A stretch of 64,000 bases of DNA from Imtechella halotolerans (GTDB taxonomy: Bacteria > Bacteroidota > Bacteroidia > Flavobacteriales > Flavobacteriaceae), in the NCBI RefSeq assembly GCF_028743515.2, contig NZ_CP117969.2, positions 679,001-743,000 of the forward strand. Reading direction: 5' to 3'. Shown here piece after piece: positions 25,205 through 35,068 of this stretch. The position numbers were made by a program, and so were the translations under genes. The notes below the pieces were generated by a model. That model made no database searches, was not told the DNA's origin, and saw nothing but the letters and a program-made list of their open reading frames with translations. Numbering within the stretch: position 1 is the stretch's first letter; every line of letters begins with the position of its first letter.

Positions 25205-26362
25205 ATGTCAATTTTTAATGTAATTATTGCATTATCAAAACGTATTGCAGCTTCGCTATTACGAGATGAACAACCTAAAGAGCTATTCAGTTCAGAAATT
25301 TTCGATGATCAAGACAAACAATATATTCTTGATAATCTAACAAAAGAAGAATTAATTAAAAAACGCCTGCATTTATCTAGTCAAATCAATAGAGAAGAAG
25401 ATTGGAAGCGCATTAAAAGCAGGATTAATGTACCAGTTAGAAAACAACTAGTTTGGCAATATTCAGCTGCTGCGGTGTTTATAGGATTACTTACTACTAC
25501 CTATATTTTAAAGGATACACTTTTTCATAATCTACAAATTGTTTCACCAGTAGTTGGAACAATTAAAGTTGGAACCGATAGGGCAATTTTAACTTTGGAA
25601 GATGGTGAAGATATTAATTTAGAAAAGGGTGTGTCATATCAATCGGATAATATTAATAGTAATGGAGAGGAAATTATATATAGAACAGGTAAAGAAAAAA
25701 ACGTAATATCCTATAACTATCTCACAATTCCTAGAGGTGGCCAGTTTTCATTACTACTTTCAGATGGAACTAAAGTTTGGTTGAATTCAGAAACCAAGTT
25801 AAAATACCCGGTTCAGTTTATTGAAGGAAATTCTAGGGTAGTAGAATTAATTTATGGTGAAGCTTACTTTGATGTATCACATAGTACAGAGCACAATGGG
25901 ACTAGTTTTAAAGTTCTTAATAACTCCCAGGAAATTGAAGTATTGGGAACAGAATTTAATGTTAAAGCTTATAGGGATGAAACCCATGTGTATACCACTT
26001 TAGTAAATGGAAAGGTTAAGGTGATTTATAGTAATGGACAACAAGTTTTAAATCCTGATTACCAAACTAGCCTTAACATCCACAACCATAGTATGAATGT
26101 GACCAAGGTCAATGTATACGATGAAATTTCATGGAAAGATGGAATTTTCAGTTTCAAAAATAAATCACTTGATGAAATCATGAAAGTACTTTCCAGATGG
26201 TATGATATTGAAGTGGAATTCAACAATTCCGAATTAGGGAATCTCAAGTTTAATGGGGTATTGGGTAAAGATCAAGAAATTGAACAAATTCTAGCAACTA
26301 TTCAGGCTTTTGGAGCAATTAAGGAATATCAAATCAATAAGAATGTAGTACTCCTAAAATAA
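25205..26362 (+). CDS. FecR-family anti-sigma factor
   Basis: 385 aa. A cytoplasmic N-terminal part (1-78), one membrane helix (about 80-100, QYSAAAVFIGLLTTTYIL), a periplasmic FecR domain (VGTDRAILTLEDGE; LTIPRGGQFSLLLSDGTKVW; VELIYGEAYFDV; VLGTEFNVKAY) and a C-terminal DUF4974-like end (SFKNKSLDEIMKVLSRWYDI). It holds the neighbouring sigma factor and receives the signal from the STN domain of the SusC encoded 101 nt downstream. It is closely similar in layout to the second FecR at 43584. Confidence 0.94.
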   Translation: MSIFNVIIALSKRIAASLLRDEQPKELFSSEIFDDQDKQYILDNLTKEELIKKRLHLSSQINREEDWKRIKSRINVPVRKQLVWQYSAAAVFIGLLTTTYILKDTLFHNLQIVSPVVGTIKVGTDRAILTLEDGEDINLEKGVSYQSDNINSNGEEIIYRTGKEKNVISYNYLTIPRGGQFSLLLSDGTKVWLNSETKLKYPVQFIEGNSRVVELIYGEAYFDVSHSTEHNGTSFKVLNNSQEIEVLGTEFNVKAYRDETHVYTTLVNGKVKVIYSNGQQVLNPDYQTSLNIHNHSMNVTKVNVYDEISWKDGIFSFKNKSLDEIMKVLSRWYDIEVEFNNSELGNLKFNGVLGKDQEIEQILATIQAFGAIKEYQINKNVVLLK

Positions 26363-26381
26363 TAAAAACACCAACAGAAAA

Positions 26382-26423
26382 AGGAACGAAGCACATTATT
26401 TGGCGATAACAACTGTCGTTCCT
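26382..26423 (+). promoter_or_regulatory. fecR-susC leader hairpin, copy A
   Basis: Outer stem AGGAACGA (26382-26389) pairs with TCGTTCCT (26416-26423). Inside lies TTATTTGGCGATAA (26396-26409): a TTAT/ATAA stem with apical TTGGCG. The second FecR/SusC pair has the same apical loop on a stem with changed but still pairing bases. It is not a classical terminator, as no T-run follows. Probably an RNA element controlling susC expression. Confidence 0.6.
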
Positions 26424-26436
26424 CTAAATGTTAATT

Positions 26437-26449
26437 ATTGTCTAACTAA
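26437..26449 (+). promoter_or_regulatory. Conserved 13-nt box before susC, copy A
   Basis: ATTGTCTAACTAA ends 14 nt before the susC ATG. The identical 13-mer lies 17 nt before the other STN-type susC at 44831, and both starts share ACAAATnTATGAA. The position suggests a role in translation initiation or small-RNA pairing. Confidence 0.55.
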
Positions 26450-26463
26450 CACATTACAAATGT

Positions 26464-29400
26464 ATGAAAATTAATTTTTTTAAAAGCCCGCCCTATAAAT
26501 GGAAATGGGCACTCTTAAACATCATGAGGTCATTTATTTTTTTACTGTGTACAACTGTTTTCAGTTTAAATACGATTACCACTTTTTCTCAAGAGAAGAT
26601 TGTAGTCAATCGAAATAAGCTAGTCACAGTTGATGAAGTATTTGATATTATTAAGGAACAAACTAATTTTAAGTTTATTTATCTTTCAGATGCGTTCATT
26701 AAATCACCTAAAGTTCAACTTTATAAAGGGGAGGTGCTAATTAAAACCCTCTTAGATGAAATTTTAGAAAGAGAAAACCTAATATTTGAGCTTTCTTCCA
26801 ACAATATTATTATTAAACAGAAACCTGAAAGTCATCAAAAAATATCAAAACCTCAAGGAATTCCAATTTCGGGAAAAGTAACAGATACTAATGGATTACC
26901 ATTAGCAGGTGTTTCAATAATAATTAAGGGAACCAATAAAGGCACATCAACCAATTCTGAAGGAGTTTTTTCCATTACTGTAATAGATAGAAATTCAGTT
27001 ATTTTATTTTCATACTTAGGTTTTAAATCTCAAGAAGTTAAAGTTGAAAATAAATCAATTATTAATATTTTCTTAAAAGAGGAAATAAATGAACTAGATG
27101 CAGTAACAGTGAATGCTGGGTACTATACAGTAAAGGAAAGAGAACGTACTGGAAGTATTTCAAAAGTGAGTTCTAAAGAAATTGAATTACAACCCATAGT
27201 TAGTCCTCTAGAAGCATTGCAAGGACGAATGCCAGGTGTTGAAATTCAACAAAAAGATGGAATGCCAGGAAACGCACCTACAATTAGAATTAGAGGAAGA
27301 AATAGTTTACGAGAAGATGGAAACTATCCTCTTTACATTATAGATGGTGTCCCAATAAATTCCACTCCAATTTCAGTTGGCGCACTTCTTGAAGATGGAT
27401 TAGATCCATTGAGTACACTTAATCTTTCTAATATTGAAAGCATTGAAGTATTAAAAGATGCAGATGCTACTGCCATTTATGGTTCTCGTGGTGCAAACGG
27501 AGTAGTTCTTATCACAACAAAGAAAACGATTGGTTACGAACAAAAAACACGTATTGAGACTCGATGGTATTCAGGAATTGCAAAAGTTGGAAAAAGGGCT
27601 AAACTATTAAATACGCAACAATATATTCAATTACGTAAAGAAGCGATCAGTAACGCTGGAAGAGAGCCTGATGAAATAAATGATTGGGATTTACTTTTAT
27701 GGGATAATAATCGGTATACGGATTGGCAAAAAGAACTTATAGGAGGAACCTCACCAACTTCAAATTTAAACATCTCAATATCTGGAGGTAATTCAACTAC
27801 TTCATTTCGACTAGGAGGGTCAATATATAAACAAGGTTCAGTCCTTCCGATTGAAATGAATTATAATAAAATGACAACCTCACTAAGCCTCAATCATAAA
27901 TCAGACAATAAAAAATTAACAATCAATCTTTCCACCAACTATGGTGCTGATAAAACAAATTCAACTGTCACTTATAGTATTATACCCTTAGCTTTTGAAT
28001 TACCCCCTAATGCTCCCCCTCTATTTAACAATGATGGAAGCCTCCACTGGGAACAATGGTCTTATTCAAATTGGGATAACCCTATATCAGGAAAATATAA
28101 CCCATTTGAAACCAAAGTACAAAATCTTATAACCAACTTAGAAGTTTCCCTTGAATTGTACAAAGGTCTTGAACTTAAAACTAACTTGGGATACACTCAG
28201 AATATCAAAGAAAATAAAAATAAGCGATTTAAAGAAAGTATATCTCCGGATTTAAGAGAAAATTCACAACATAGTGCAGGTCAAAGTTACAACAAGAGAT
28301 TATCCTGGTTAATAGAACCTCAATTAACATATCATTGCTCTTTAGGAAAAGGTACTTATGATGCCCTCGTAGGAGTTACTTTTCAACAAAATGAAAGTGT
28401 AGGATTTAGTGTTAGTGCACAAGGGTATGTTACTAAGACCTTAGTTGGTTATATGCCAGCAGCAAATTCAATTACTTCCGGTCCAAATCAAAATATAATA
28501 TATAGATATAATGCAATATTTGGCAGGATAGGTTACAATTGGGAAAGAAAATATTATATCAATTTTACCGGACGAAGAGACGGTTCCTCACGGTTTGGTC
28601 CCAGTAAAAGATTTGCTAATTTTTGGGCAATTGGCTCTGCATGGGTATTTTCAGAGGAGGATGTTATCAAGAAAAAATTACCGATTTTAAGTTTTGGCAA
28701 ATTTAGAACTAGTTATGGAGTAACAGGAAGTGACCAAATTGGAGATTATGGCTATATGGATGTGTATGAATCTACAGGTGCTCCTGGTGGACTCTATCCT
28801 ACTAAATTATTCAATACTGATTTTGCATGGGAAGAAAATAAAAAATTTGAAACAGCAATTCAACTCGGTTTCTTTAAAGATTATATAAATTTTGATATAG
28901 GTTGGTACAAAAACCGTTCCTCGAATCAGTTAGTAGGATATCCATTAGCCTCAACAACCGGGTTTAACATTGTTCAAGCCAATCTTCCTGCCACAGTACA
29001 AAATTCAGGATGGGAAATTCTATTAGCACTAAATCAAATAAAAAATAAAAATTTTAAATGGAATACTACATTGAATGTCACTCTTCCAAAAAATAAACTA
29101 GTAAATTTTCCAAAAATAGAACAAACACCATATAATCAACTATATCGTATAGGTTATCCTTTAAAAATCCGTTTTCTTCACCAATATGACGGAATAGATC
29201 CTGAAACAGGTTATCATAAAGTTGTTGATGTGAATGGTGATGGCAGTTTCAACCATGAAGATCGGATAATTATCAAAGATCTCGATAGAAAAATTTATGG
29301 TGGAATAAGCAATAACCTCACAATGAAAGGCTGGAAATTAAACTTCCTATGGGATTTCGCAAAACAAAATGGCAACTACTGGGGTAGGGGATTTCCAGGT

Positions 29401-29745
29401 AGAGACAAAACTAATCGACCATACGAGGAATACTTAGATTGGAAAAATGGGTCCTTATATATAGAAGATTCACCACAAGCAAGCACAGGATACAATTTAT
29501 CTAAAATAAGTGAGTTAGGAGTTGTAAACGCATCGTTTCTACGTTTAAAAACTCTTTCCTTAAGTTATACACTTTCAAATAAATTATTAAAAAACACAGG
29601 ATTAGTTTCTTGTAATATATTTATTTCTACCCAAAACCTTGTAACAATAACTCCTTATAAGGGAATTAATGTTGAGAATCCATATTTCCCTGGGACCATA
29701 CCCTCTCTTAAGACCTATACTAGTGGAATTCAAATTTCCTTTTAA
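26464..29745 (+). CDS. STN-type SusC/RagA TonB-dependent receptor
   Basis: 1093 aa. A hydrophobic signal near residues 22-42 is followed by an STN (secretin/TonB) signalling domain (about 50-115, VDEVFDIIKEQTNFKFIYLS). Then come a carboxypeptidase-regulatory-like domain (ISGKVTDTNGLPLAGVSIII), the plug (RIRGRNSLREDG; EVLKDADATAIYGSRGANGV) and the barrel, ending in GIQISF. The STN domain is the part that signals to FecR, so this receptor reports its own substrate. The partner SusD follows after 18 nt. The adjacent M16 peptidase suggests a peptide or protein-derived ligand; this is inferred. Confidence 0.95.
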   Translation: MKINFFKSPPYKWKWALLNIMRSFIFLLCTTVFSLNTITTFSQEKIVVNRNKLVTVDEVFDIIKEQTNFKFIYLSDAFIKSPKVQLYKGEVLIKTLLDEILERENLIFELSSNNIIIKQKPESHQKISKPQGIPISGKVTDTNGLPLAGVSIIIKGTNKGTSTNSEGVFSITVIDRNSVILFSYLGFKSQEVKVENKSIINIFLKEEINELDAVTVNAGYYTVKERERTGSISKVSSKEIELQPIVSPLEALQGRMPGVEIQQKDGMPGNAPTIRIRGRNSLREDGNYPLYIIDGVPINSTPISVGALLEDGLDPLSTLNLSNIESIEVLKDADATAIYGSRGANGVVLITTKKTIGYEQKTRIETRWYSGIAKVGKRAKLLNTQQYIQLRKEAISNAGREPDEINDWDLLLWDNNRYTDWQKELIGGTSPTSNLNISISGGNSTTSFRLGGSIYKQGSVLPIEMNYNKMTTSLSLNHKSDNKKLTINLSTNYGADKTNSTVTYSIIPLAFELPPNAPPLFNNDGSLHWEQWSYSNWDNPISGKYNPFETKVQNLITNLEVSLELYKGLELKTNLGYTQNIKENKNKRFKESISPDLRENSQHSAGQSYNKRLSWLIEPQLTYHCSLGKGTYDALVGVTFQQNESVGFSVSAQGYVTKTLVGYMPAANSITSGPNQNIIYRYNAIFGRIGYNWERKYYINFTGRRDGSSRFGPSKRFANFWAIGSAWVFSEEDVIKKKLPILSFGKFRTSYGVTGSDQIGDYGYMDVYESTGAPGGLYPTKLFNTDFAWEENKKFETAIQLGFFKDYINFDIGWYKNRSSNQLVGYPLASTTGFNIVQANLPATVQNSGWEILLALNQIKNKNFKWNTTLNVTLPKNKLVNFPKIEQTPYNQLYRIGYPLKIRFLHQYDGIDPETGYHKVVDVNGDGSFNHEDRIIIKDLDRKIYGGISNNLTMKGWKLNFLWDFAKQNGNYWGRGFPGRDKTNRPYEEYLDWKNGSLYIEDSPQASTGYNLSKISELGVVNASFLRLKTLSLSYTLSNKLLKNTGLVSCNIFISTQNLVTITPYKGINVENPYFPGTIPSLKTYTSGIQISF

Positions 29746-29763
29746 CTTTTAAAATTTTATAAT

Positions 29764-31176
29764 ATGAACCATACTAAAATAATATATTCTCTTATTCTAT
29801 CAATGCTTACTTTCATATTTAGCTGTGAGAGTTTCGTTGAAATTGACACTCCTAATTTTCAAATTACAACAGAGGCCGTATTTAAAGATGATGAAACTGC
29901 AATCGCAGCTGTTAAAGGTCTTTATAATCAATTATACCATAACAACACTGGATTTTCAAATGGTTGGGAAAATTCAATAACTGTATTAGCAGGACTTTCT
30001 GGTGGTTTAATTTCCCCAAGAAGTACTTTACATACCAAATTTAGCCCATACTCTCAACATGAAATTAATACTTTAAACAATCCTGCAGCATCCGCAAATT
30101 TAAATCTTTGGAGTAGTGCATATAATATAATCTATTTAACAAATAGTGTTATAAAAGGATTGGAAGGTTCTACAAAAATATCGGCTGATATAAAAAATAA
30201 ATTAATTGGTCAAGCACTCTTTATAAGGGCATTCACGTATTTCTACCTTGTAAATCTATATGGTGACGTCCCTTTGCTACTTACTACAGATTACAGGGTA
30301 AATACTATTGCCTTTAGAACTTCTACTAACGAAATATGGTCACAAATAGAAGCCGATTTAGATCAATCCATTTCACTCTTAAATAACCAAACAGAATATA
30401 ATGAAGGTCAGCGTATTTGGGTAAACAAATTTGTCGCAATGGCCCTACAAGCTAGAGTTTGTTTATTCCTTGAGAAATGGAGTAAAGCTGAAGAATTAAG
30501 CTCTAAAGTAATTGAAAATTCAAGTTCCTATGAGCTACTCGAGGATCTTAATCAAGTCTTTCTAAAAAATAGTAAAGAAACAATTTGGCAGATATCTCCT
30601 ATAAAAGGCTCTTCTATTTATCCTACAAACACAAATGAAGCAACAGTATTTATAATATATCCCCGATTCGGAAGGCCATTTGGGAGTATTGAATTGAGTA
30701 ACAGTCTTATTGCTGAGTTTGAATCTTTCGATAAAAGAAAAAGTGATTGGATTGGACAATCTAATGACATTCTCTATTATCCATATAAGTATAAAGTTAG
30801 AAATTTTTATGGAGACCCTACTGAGTATTCAATGGTAATTCGATTTGCAGAACAATTTCTAATTCGTGCAGAGGCAAGGACTTATTTAAACAATTTAAAT
30901 GGAGCCTTAGTAGATTTAAACAAAATTAGAACACGAGCAGGTTTAGACGAATTTGAGAGTGAATCAAAAGAAATTATACTAGAATCGATTTACAAGGAAC
31001 GAAAAAAAGAGCTTTTTTCAGAATGGGGACATCATTGGTTTGACCTTAAAAGAACCAAACGTGCTCAAATAATTTTTAAAGATAATCACACTTGGGAGGA
31101 CACTGATTTGTTTTATCCTATACCTGAAGAGGAACGAATGAAAAATCCAAATTTGAGTCAAAATCTAGGATATTAA
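29764..31176 (+). CDS. SusD/RagB-family lipoprotein
   Basis: 470 aa with a lipobox near FIFSCESF (Cys21). N-terminal SusD pattern TEAVFKDDETAIAAVKGLYN and C-terminal RagB pattern VIRFAEQFLIRAEARTYLNN, LNKIRTRAGL and KERKKELFSEWGHHWFDLKR, ending in PNLSQNLGY. It is the surface lid of the STN-type SusC, 18 nt upstream. It is shorter than the sugar-type SusD at 10425. Confidence 0.94.
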   Translation: MNHTKIIYSLILSMLTFIFSCESFVEIDTPNFQITTEAVFKDDETAIAAVKGLYNQLYHNNTGFSNGWENSITVLAGLSGGLISPRSTLHTKFSPYSQHEINTLNNPAASANLNLWSSAYNIIYLTNSVIKGLEGSTKISADIKNKLIGQALFIRAFTYFYLVNLYGDVPLLLTTDYRVNTIAFRTSTNEIWSQIEADLDQSISLLNNQTEYNEGQRIWVNKFVAMALQARVCLFLEKWSKAEELSSKVIENSSSYELLEDLNQVFLKNSKETIWQISPIKGSSIYPTNTNEATVFIIYPRFGRPFGSIELSNSLIAEFESFDKRKSDWIGQSNDILYYPYKYKVRNFYGDPTEYSMVIRFAEQFLIRAEARTYLNNLNGALVDLNKIRTRAGLDEFESESKEIILESIYKERKKELFSEWGHHWFDLKRTKRAQIIFKDNHTWEDTDLFYPIPEEERMKNPNLSQNLGY

Positions 31177-31227
31177 AAAACAAACTCTAACAATCAGACA
31201 TAAGATAATAAAAACCTTCATCAGATA

Positions 31228-34056
31228 ATGATACGATATTTTATTTTAAAAATGTACTTAATACTTCTATTTTCTATACCAGTAGTTAGTCAAAACGCTA
31301 TTACCTATATTGATAAGGATTCTTTAAAACTAGATCCATTTGTTCGTTACGGAAAATTAGATAATGGTTTCACCTACTATATCCGTCATAACAATGAACC
31401 TAAAAATGAAGTATATATTCAAATGGTTGTTAAAGCCGGGAACTTCCATGAAGATAGTTTACAGACTGAATATGCACATCTCCTTGAGCATATGGGATAC
31501 AAAGGGACTCATAATTTTCCTAAACTAAGTAAACACATTCAACAATCTGGTGGTTATAGTCATGCTTCGACTTCTGACCTATATACTTGGTACTGGGCTA
31601 AATTCTCTTCCAAAAATCAAAAACTACTAAAAGATGGCTTGTCTATCATTAAAGACTGGTCACAAAATATTAATTTAAATCAAAATTCCATTGACGTGGA
31701 AAGAGGGGCAGTTTTAGGTGAAATTAGAAATGGAAATATTCATCAAAAATGGTATCAAGAAACAGCAAAAGCGGCTATTGAACATAGTTCTGGATATAAG
31801 GGTAAAACAAAATTTGAAGGCACTAAAAATATTAAAAACTTCAATATAGAAGCTTTCATACGATTTTATAAAGATTGGTACCGACCTGACCTTCAGGCAG
31901 CAATAATAGTTGGAGATATTAATGTTGACAGTACTGAAACAGAAATCAAAAAAATGTTTAAAGGTTTAAACATGCCTGAAAATCCTAAAGACCCACTATT
32001 TGCTTTCACCAAACATTCTATAATACTTAATGAACAAAATCATTATAACGTACATAGGGATACATCTGTGATAGAACCTTTTTTAAGTATTTTTATAAAA
32101 AGACCTAATCCCGCGTACAGTCCAAAAACAAAAGACGATTATAGAGATGTTTTAATTCTAAATCTATATCAAGAAATACTAAATCCAAGAATAAACTCTA
32201 TTAAAGAGTACGATCCTCCATTTACATTAGTTCCTAGTACTCAATATGCCAATCAACAGTTATATACTTTGAGAATCAACATAAGGTTTGATGACTTCTC
32301 AATCTCAACCATGAAACAAAGGTTTATAAAATCAATAAACAGTTTGCGAAACCTAAATTTGGGTTTTACTGATAATGAATTTAAAACAGCAAAGGAAAAT
32401 GTCCGCAAAATATATCAAAATAAAAAATCAACTTCAACCAAGTATTTAGGCGATGACTATAAAAATCATTTTACATTAGGTACTGCTGCACCTGAACCAA
32501 GTCAAAAAAAACAAATGATCTCAAAAATACTTGAAGAAATAAAATTAGAAGATGTCCAAAATGCTGCAATTAATTACAGTAATTTAAAAGAAAATACGAA
32601 TTTTCTTTATTATACACACCCAAAATTTAAAGCTCCTGATTCTTCTTTACTAGAAAGTTGGATTTCTGAAGCCCTTACTACTAAAATTGAAGAATTTATA
32701 CCCCAAGATCGAATTAACACATTGAGCGATGTTGTAAAACTTCCTCTCGGAGACCCTAATGTAATTAAAAGTAAAACAAAAAGTATTATAGGGGTAACTA
32801 CAATTGACCTTAAAAATGACGTAAAAATTATATTAAAACCTGTGGGAAATTCAAAAACCATTAAAATAAGAGCTTCAAGACCCAATAAAATACCCTTTTC
32901 AAATAAACAAGAATATCTTATGGCAGCGATTGCTCCCAAAGCTATAGACTTTATAGGAGCAGGGCCTTACACAAAATTTCAACTAAAAGAATTTACTAAA
33001 GATACGGAAGTACAGATTTACCAAAAGCTAGAGAGAACAGAACAAATAATTATTGGTACTACAAAGTCAAATCGAATGGAAGATTTTTTCCAATTACTTT
33101 ATCTGTATACCCAACATCCTCGAATGGATAATGATGCATTTAAAATTTGGAAAAGTAGTGAACATAGTATTTTAGAAAAAGGTAATCCAGATAAAAATTT
33201 GTTTTACTCAAATGCAATAGATCAAATCCGATTTCCAAAATTACCATTACTTAATTCACAATTAATAAGATCATTATCACAGTTTGATATTTATATGTCA
33301 TATAAAAATTGGTATAGTAATTTAACAGGTTACACTTTTGTTATTACAGGTGATTTTGATTTAGATGAAATGGAAAAACTCATAATTAAATATATTCCAA
33401 AAATGTCTAGCGTTAAAAATCATAAATACGAAAAATCTAATGAATTAGCATTCCCTCTTAAAAAAATCAATAAAATCAATCATATTAATGATAGTAATGA
33501 AGCCAATATATTTCTTCATTTCCCAGTAAAAGTTCCAACAGATATAAAATCAAAAGCACTCGTGTCATTAGTAAGTAATGCCCTTTATTTGAAAATTTGG
33601 GACCGTCTTAGAAAAGGATCCTATTCACCAGGCTCAAGGGTCGACCTAGTAGACTATAAAAAAGGAATTTACAACTTTCAAATTTGGTTTACATCTGAAA
33701 TTGGGAATGAAGAAACTATGATTCAATGGGCATTGGAGGAGTTTAGAGAACTTAAAAAAAATGGTGTAGACAAAGATTGGTTTACAAAAAACTTGAACCT
33801 ACGAATATCTAACTACAATAGAGTTTATGAAAGTAGTACATTTTGGACCAAATACCTTTCAGAAAAAGTTAAAAATAATGAAAGTATTACAAGTGAAATA
33901 TTAGAACTCGAGACCATATTAAAACACTTTATCACATTAGATGATCTAAACAAAGCTATACAAGAATTTTTGAGTGAGAAGTACTTTCAGAAATTTATTT
34001 TTTTACCAAAAAACACGGCTTTAAATTCTGAATCTAAAACAAGTGTAAATGAATAA
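31228..34056 (+). CDS. Secreted M16 (pitrilysin/insulinase) zinc peptidase
   Basis: 942 aa with a signal peptide (about 1-21). The inverted zinc motif HLLEH is at His84-His88, and the third ligand is Glu165 in VLGEIRNG, exactly 76 residues after the motif. This is the HxxEH-x76-E pattern of active M16 enzymes. The protein contains two M16 repeats, active then inactive; the second has KAISFI-type and WFTSEIGNEETMIQWALEEF segments. It cleaves peptides in the periplasm or at the surface. As the last gene of the sigma/FecR/SusCD operon (51 nt after susD) it likely processes the imported ligand. Confidence 0.92.
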   Translation: MIRYFILKMYLILLFSIPVVSQNAITYIDKDSLKLDPFVRYGKLDNGFTYYIRHNNEPKNEVYIQMVVKAGNFHEDSLQTEYAHLLEHMGYKGTHNFPKLSKHIQQSGGYSHASTSDLYTWYWAKFSSKNQKLLKDGLSIIKDWSQNINLNQNSIDVERGAVLGEIRNGNIHQKWYQETAKAAIEHSSGYKGKTKFEGTKNIKNFNIEAFIRFYKDWYRPDLQAAIIVGDINVDSTETEIKKMFKGLNMPENPKDPLFAFTKHSIILNEQNHYNVHRDTSVIEPFLSIFIKRPNPAYSPKTKDDYRDVLILNLYQEILNPRINSIKEYDPPFTLVPSTQYANQQLYTLRINIRFDDFSISTMKQRFIKSINSLRNLNLGFTDNEFKTAKENVRKIYQNKKSTSTKYLGDDYKNHFTLGTAAPEPSQKKQMISKILEEIKLEDVQNAAINYSNLKENTNFLYYTHPKFKAPDSSLLESWISEALTTKIEEFIPQDRINTLSDVVKLPLGDPNVIKSKTKSIIGVTTIDLKNDVKIILKPVGNSKTIKIRASRPNKIPFSNKQEYLMAAIAPKAIDFIGAGPYTKFQLKEFTKDTEVQIYQKLERTEQIIIGTTKSNRMEDFFQLLYLYTQHPRMDNDAFKIWKSSEHSILEKGNPDKNLFYSNAIDQIRFPKLPLLNSQLIRSLSQFDIYMSYKNWYSNLTGYTFVITGDFDLDEMEKLIIKYIPKMSSVKNHKYEKSNELAFPLKKINKINHINDSNEANIFLHFPVKVPTDIKSKALVSLVSNALYLKIWDRLRKGSYSPGSRVDLVDYKKGIYNFQIWFTSEIGNEETMIQWALEEFRELKKNGVDKDWFTKNLNLRISNYNRVYESSTFWTKYLSEKVKNNESITSEILELETILKHFITLDDLNKAIQEFLSEKYFQKFIFLPKNTALNSESKTSVNE

Positions 34057-34090
34057 TATTATGCAAATTCTACCACCAAATCAAAAAATA

Positions 34091-34121
34091 AAAGGCATTG
34101 GAAAATATTCCCAATGCCTTT
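34091..34121. terminator. Bidirectional terminator between M16 and DUF6520 genes
   Basis: AAAGGCATTGG / CCAATGCCTTT, an 11-bp stem with a 9-nt loop, A-rich on the left and T-containing on the right. It lies between convergent genes and can end both transcripts. Confidence 0.8.
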
Positions 34122-34149
34122 CTAGAACCGATTGATAATCAAAATCAAA

Positions 34150-34461
34150 TCATTCAATAACAATTAATTCCGGAAAAGGATTACTGGTTTTTAATGGTTC
34201 TACATCTTCACCATTCTTATCCTTAAAGGAAGGGATTGGGTAAACATCTAGAACATTAGAAAGAGGATTTCCGAATTCATCTACAAATTGAACTGTACAA
34301 TTACGTCCTGTACCTGGACAATTTACATCCACAGCAGTCCACACTCCTGAATCATAAACATAGGCCGTGAACATAGTTTTTTCTGCATTTACATATGCAA
34401 AAGACATCCCAATGGCCAATACAAAGGCCAACATCGGTAAAATCATTTTTAATTTTTTCAT
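34150..34461 (-). CDS. DUF6520 small secreted protein
   Basis: 103 aa. A strong signal peptide (MKKLKMILPMLAFVLAIGMS) is followed by a short mature part with a CPGTGRNC segment whose two cysteines could form a disulfide. This is the DUF6520 pattern, common in Flavobacteria and usually beside a MauE-like membrane protein, as here. The function is unknown. It lies 99 nt after the MauE gene on the same strand, so the two probably form one unit. Confidence 0.8.
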   Translation of the reverse strand: MKKLKMILPMLAFVLAIGMSFAYVNAEKTMFTAYVYDSGVWTAVDVNCPGTGRNCTVQFVDEFGNPLSNVLDVYPIPSFKDKNGEDVEPLKTSNPFPELIVIE

Positions 34462-34560
34462 GATTTCTAAGTATTAATTGTTAAACATTCTGCTCGTTCT
34501 TTTATACAGGTTATGAGCCCTACCCTGCTTCTGTTGCAACAAAAAATTTAATTTTAATTA

Positions 34561-35022
34561 TCATTTCAGTTTATAATTATTAATAGCTTTTGCACTCGAT
34601 TCCCGAAGCAATACTATTGCGCTGATAGCCATAATCACCCATATTATATTAAATATAAAGTGTTGATTCCATGACAAAAGAGCTATCACTCCTCCACAAG
34701 AACACGGTTCATAGGGACTGAAAAATAGAATCCCAATCACATAAGCAGTGAAAATCATCATTAACCCAAGAGAACCATATAATCCTTTAAGCCTTGTTTT
34801 ACGGAATAGTAGCAAAATGGCAACTATTATTTCCAATAACGGAATTACCCATGATATAAACCCTGCTATACTTTTCACATGTGCAAAAGGAGAATTTATA
34901 AGATTGTTATAGAAGGTATTCCCGTCCATAAGCTTGCTGAAACCGGTGTATACAAACAGCATAATAAATAATATGCTGATGATTTCAGAAATAAGAATTC
35001 TATGTTTTTGCAGCCATTTCAT
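34561..35022 (-). CDS. MauE/DoxX-family redox-associated membrane protein
   Basis: 153 aa with four predicted transmembrane helices (about 10-30, 50-72, 80-103, 118-142). The conserved YTGFSKLMDG lies after the first helix, and PCSCGG (two vicinal-type cysteines) before the last. Such proteins are linked to disulfide handling of exported proteins. The DUF6520 partner has cysteines that it could act on; this is inference. The convergent layout with the M16 gene places both near one signalling module. Confidence 0.85.
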   Translation of the reverse strand: MKWLQKHRILISEIISILFIMLFVYTGFSKLMDGNTFYNNLINSPFAHVKSIAGFISWVIPLLEIIVAILLLFRKTRLKGLYGSLGLMMIFTAYVIGILFFSPYEPCSCGGVIALLSWNQHFIFNIIWVIMAISAIVLLRESSAKAINNYKLK

Positions 35023-35068
35023 GTCATTTGTATCTATTTAATACTTAATAACATAAAATTACCAATAG

